A stretch of DNA of 35,305 nt. Origin: Kocuria rhizophila (GTDB lineage: Bacteria; Actinomycetota; Actinomycetes; Actinomycetales; Micrococcaceae). Every line of letters begins with the position of its first letter. Position 1 is the first letter of the stretch. Made by a program: the position numbers and the translations under genes. Positions 32,734 to 35,305 of this stretch are shown here, piece by piece. The notes beneath the pieces were generated by a model. The model saw only the letters and a program-made list of their open reading frames with translations. It had not been told where the DNA came from and did not search any database. The stretch spans positions 1 through 35,305 of the forward strand of contig NZ_RCOM01000017.1 of NCBI RefSeq assembly GCF_003667225.1, in the 5' to 3' direction.

Positions 32734-33249
32734 TCAGCCGTCCTGCTCGGCCTCCGCGGCGGAGTCGTACTGCGACTGCTCGAAGCGCTGCTGGGCCTCG
32801 ACGATGAGACGCTCGGCGGTCTCCTTGCCCTCCCAGCCCTCACCCTTGACCCACTTGTTGGGCTCAAGGTCCTTGTAGCGCTCGAAGAAGTGCTGGATCT
32901 CCTTCTGGCGGAACTCGTTGACGTCCTCCAGGCCCTGGATCTCGTCGTAGCGCTTGTCGGTGGACACGCACAGCACCTTGGCGTCCCCGCCGGCCTCGTC
33001 CGTCATGTTGAACACGGCAATGGGACGGGCCTCCACGATCACGCCGGGCATGATGTCCACGTCCATGATGACCATGGCGTCCAGGGGATCGCCGTCCTCG
33101 CCCAGGGTGTCCTCGAAGTAGCCGTAGTGCGTGGGGTACTGCATGGAGGTGAAGAGCACGCGGTCCAGGCGGATCCGGCCGGTCTCGTGGTCGATCTCGT
33201 ACTTCACGCGAGAGCCGCGGGGGATCTCGATGGTGACGTCCAGCTCCAT
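32734..33249 (-). CDS. ppa: Inorganic pyrophosphatase (family I)
   Basis: Soluble enzyme of 171 residues that splits pyrophosphate into two phosphates and so drives biosynthesis forward. The metal-binding signature EDGDPLDAMV is present (Asp52, Asp54, Asp57), together with RGSRVKYE near the N-terminus, YPTHYGYFEDTLG and the lysine-rich end (PNKWVKGEGW). Length matches the bacterial family. AAGGA lies eight bases before the ATG at 33249. The gene is divergent from dacB, an arrangement common in actinobacteria. Confidence 0.97.
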   Translation of the reverse strand: MELDVTIEIPRGSRVKYEIDHETGRIRLDRVLFTSMQYPTHYGYFEDTLGEDGDPLDAMVIMDVDIMPGVIVEARPIAVFNMTDEAGGDAKVLCVSTDKRYDEIQGLEDVNEFRQKEIQHFFERYKDLEPNKWVKGEGWEGKETAERLIVEAQQRFEQSQYDSAAEAEQDG

Positions 33250-33505
33250 GGTGACACTCCTTGAGTCGTGATGATGTGACCCGGGCAGCGCGCTCACCCG
33301 GCGCCCACGGCGCACCGGGCGCGTGGGCAGATGACTCCACGATACCGGCCACGCCCGTCACGGTCCCACCGGCCGCCCGCCGACCGCACGTCGGTTGCCC
33401 GGGGTTCCGGGCCGTCACCCCGGTCACCGCGGGCACCCCGGGGCGCGGGTCGTCCCTCTCGTCCAGGGACACGGACCTCGCGAGTCCTGAGAACCGGGCG
33501 GCGCG

Positions 33506-33534
33506 TTGTCCCCGTCGGAGCGGTGCAGAACAAT
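33506..33534 (+). promoter_or_regulatory. Candidate promoter of a leaderless dacB transcript
   Basis: TTGTCC (33506-33511), a 17-base spacer and AACAAT (33529-33534) are followed by six bases and the ATG of dacB. The predicted start of transcription falls on the start codon. Confidence 0.55.
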
Positions 33535-33540
33535 GGGGCC

Positions 33541-35085
33541 ATGCCATCTTCCTCCCGGCGCTCGCGGGCCGCCCGCCTCCCGTGGGTGCTCGTGTGCGTG
33601 CTGCTCACACTCGCCGTGGCGGTGGCGGGTGTGCTCGCGGTCCCCGCGATCGCGGGCGAGCTCGCACCCGCGGCCCAGTGGCGGCGGACCCACGCGGAGC
33701 TCGGGGCCGGCGCCTCACCGGAGTCGTCCTCCGCCGGATCGGAGGCTCACGACGCCGCCGCGGGAGAAGCGGGGTCCGGAACCTCGAGCGCGTCCGCAGG
33801 TGCGGAGGACGCGGGGCCCCGGGCGGCGTCGTCGTCCGAGGAAGCCGCCGCCCCCGCGCCCCTGGACCCCGCAGAGGTGGAGCGCGCTCTGCACGCGGGG
33901 CTGGCCGGGGCGCCGGGCACCGCGGCGGCCACCGTGAAAGAGGCTGGGCAGGACACCGCGCTCGCGGGGCGGTCACCCGGAAAGCCCATGGTCCCGGCCT
34001 CCAACCAGAAGGTGCTCACGGCCCTGAGCGTGGCCGAGCACGTGGCGCCCCAGGAGCGGCTGGCCACCACCGTGGTCGCGGGCGAGGAACCCGGGGAGCT
34101 CACGCTCGTGGCGGGCGGGGACACGCTGCTCGCCCCCGGCGCGGGGGATCCCGGGGCCGTCAACGGCCACGCCGGGCTGGGCACACTCGCCCAGCGCACC
34201 GCCGAGACCATGCGCCAGGAGACCCCGGGAGGCGTCTCGGGGCCGGTGTCCGTCACGGTGGACACGAGTCTGTTCGCGGGACCGGACCGCAACCCCGCCT
34301 GGGAGGACGAGGACGTGGCCTCCGGGGAGATCACGCGGGTCTCCCCGATCGCCCTGTACTCGCACCGTGTGCCCGCCCGGGACGGCACGGATCCGGGGGC
34401 CGCGGGGGAGCGGCCCGAGGATCCCGCGGTGGCGGCCCTCGACGAGTTCGCGCGCCAGCTGCAGGCAGAGCTCGGCGACGCCGCCCGGGTCACCGCGCGC
34501 GGTCGGGCCCGTGCGCCCGCGGAGGCCCGGGAGGTCGCCCGCGTGGAGTCGGCACCCGTGCACGAGCAGAGCGCCTACATGCTCGCGCACTCGGACAACT
34601 CCCTCGCGGAGACGCTGGCCCGTGTGGCCGCTGGGCGCTCCGGGCGGGAGGCCGGCGTGGCCGGTGTCCAGAACATGCTGCCGGCCACCCTCCGGGAGCA
34701 CGGGATCGACGCCACCGGCCTGCACGTCCTGGACGCCAGCGGCATGGCACCGGGGAACAGGGTCACCCCCACCACGCTGGCGGGCGCCCTCGACACGCTG
34801 CTCACCGAGCCGCGTTTCGCCCCGTACGCCCGGGGTCTCCCCGTGGCCGGGGGCACCGGCACGCTCTCGGAGCGCTTCGACGATCCGCAGGAGGCAGCCG
34901 CCCGTGGCGTCTCGCGTGCCAAGACGGGCACGCTGCTGGACGTCGTGGCGCTCACCGGGTACGTGCAGCGGGAGGACGGGCGCGTGCTGGTGTACTCCGT
35001 GGTGCTCAACGGCGTCACGGGGAGCACGGACGAGGCCAAGGACCACGTGGACCGCACGGTCGCGGAGCTCGCGCGGACCGGGTGA
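33541..35085 (+). CDS. dacB: D-alanyl-D-alanine carboxypeptidase/endopeptidase (PBP4, peptidase S13)
   Basis: Exported penicillin-binding protein of 514 residues that trims the peptidoglycan stem peptides. A membrane anchor or signal segment at 14-38 is followed by an Ala/Ser/Glu-rich linker (55-108) and the serine peptidase domain. The three motifs are complete: SNQK (Ser154, Lys157), SDN (351-353) and KTG (461-463). The insert between the first two motifs is shorter than in E. coli PBP4. The linker carries two copies of the GGCGTCGT motif (33749-33756 and 33825-33832). The ATG at 33541 gives a normal signal; the frame is open upstream but has no ribosome site. A metalloprotease gene follows after 132 bases, the usual order in actinobacteria. 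Confidence 0.95.
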   Translation: MPSSSRRSRAARLPWVLVCVLLTLAVAVAGVLAVPAIAGELAPAAQWRRTHAELGAGASPESSSAGSEAHDAAAGEAGSGTSSASAGAEDAGPRAASSSEEAAAPAPLDPAEVERALHAGLAGAPGTAAATVKEAGQDTALAGRSPGKPMVPASNQKVLTALSVAEHVAPQERLATTVVAGEEPGELTLVAGGDTLLAPGAGDPGAVNGHAGLGTLAQRTAETMRQETPGGVSGPVSVTVDTSLFAGPDRNPAWEDEDVASGEITRVSPIALYSHRVPARDGTDPGAAGERPEDPAVAALDEFARQLQAELGDAARVTARGRARAPAEAREVARVESAPVHEQSAYMLAHSDNSLAETLARVAAGRSGREAGVAGVQNMLPATLREHGIDATGLHVLDASGMAPGNRVTPTTLAGALDTLLTEPRFAPYARGLPVAGGTGTLSERFDDPQEAAARGVSRAKTGTLLDVVALTGYVQREDGRVLVYSVVLNGVTGSTDEAKDHVDRTVAELARTG

Positions 35086-35205
35086 CTCCGGGTCGCACGC
35101 AAGGTCGTGCGGGACGGCCGACCCGGGCGTGCCGGCGTGGTGCGCTCCCTCCGTTCGGCGGTCTGCGGCGGGTGACTTCCCACCGAGCACGTCAGCCCGG
35201 TGTGG

Positions 35206-35211
35206 TTGAGT
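35206..35211 (+). promoter_or_regulatory. Weak -10-like element before the metalloprotease gene
   Basis: TTGAGT, preceded by TGG, ends six bases before the ATG at 35218. The spacing equals that of the other leaderless candidates, but the hexamer is poor and no -35 is seen. Confidence 0.25.
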
Positions 35212-35217
35212 GAGCGC

Positions 35218-35305
35218 ATGAGCCGAGAACTGACCCGCCGCTCGCTGGTCGACTGGGACGCCGCCGCCCAGATCGCCGCCAAGGTGACCCCCGCAGGACC
35301 CACCC
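35218..35305 (+). CDS. DUF2342-type zinc-dependent metalloprotease, N-terminal fragment (3' end outside window)
   Basis: Only 29 codons are visible. The run SLVDWDAAAQIAAKVTPAGP matches the start of the actinobacterial DUF2342 family (also called F420 biosynthesis-associated or putative zinc metalloprotease), whose HExxH site lies further downstream, outside the window. Its place directly behind dacB, usually followed by tilS and hpt, supports the call. There is no strong ribosome site. Confidence 0.7.
   Translation, partial: MSRELTRRSLVDWDAAAQIAAKVTPAGPT

Overview
The window is very GC-rich, with GTG starts, short intergenic gaps and several genes that seem to be transcribed without a leader. 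The gene content (mntR with an SH3-like tail, ppa and dacB divergent and followed by a DUF2342 metalloprotease, pheA and serS close together, a FemABX peptidoglycan-bridge enzyme) points to an actinobacterium of the order Micrococcales. Micrococcaceae such as Kocuria is the best guess; this is inferred from gene families and base composition, not from a marker gene.

Layout. 1-751: the C-terminal end of a type ISP restriction-modification enzyme, cut by the window edge. 858-2840: an unrecognised membrane protein, then the manganese regulator mntR. 3087-5898: a membrane phosphoglycerol transferase resembling E. coli MdoB/OpgB, convergent with a FemABX-type aminoacyltransferase. 6119-8874: a YrhK-domain membrane protein, a small unknown protein and phosphoglucomutase, all on the minus strand. 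9149-24490: a catabolic block with amidase, GABA permease, GABA transaminase and succinate-semialdehyde dehydrogenase on the minus strand, a second semialdehyde dehydrogenase on the plus strand, two YtcJ-like amidohydrolases around a thiamine-diphosphate enzyme on the minus strand, and an asparagine-type permease on the plus strand. 24675-27408: rhodanese, overlapping prephenate dehydratase, then a GntP-type permease. 27494-32558: lipid kinase (minus), serS, a HAD phosphatase and a SatD-like HTH protein (plus), then an unknown gene (minus). 32734-35305: inorganic pyrophosphatase (minus), dacB and the start of a DUF2342 metalloprotease (plus).

How it works together. The central block can import GABA (GabP), transaminate it to succinate semialdehyde (GabT) and oxidise this to succinate (GabD and a second dehydrogenase). 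The amidase behind gabP may release the substrate from an amide, and the two amidohydrolases with the thiamine-diphosphate enzyme look like a second, unassigned catabolic unit. The cell-envelope genes (phosphoglycerol transferase, FemABX, phosphoglucomutase, lipid kinase, DacB) are scattered among the others.

The most notable non-coding signals are a 10-base motif (GCGGCGTCGT) concentrated in intergenic DNA, a nine-unit hexamer repeat (TCTTGG/TCCTGG) between the two divergent semialdehyde dehydrogenase genes, and six genes sharing one promoter geometry: a -10-like hexamer, six bases, then the start codon with no Shine-Dalgarno sequence. I saw no tRNA, rRNA, CRISPR array, insertion sequence or prophage.
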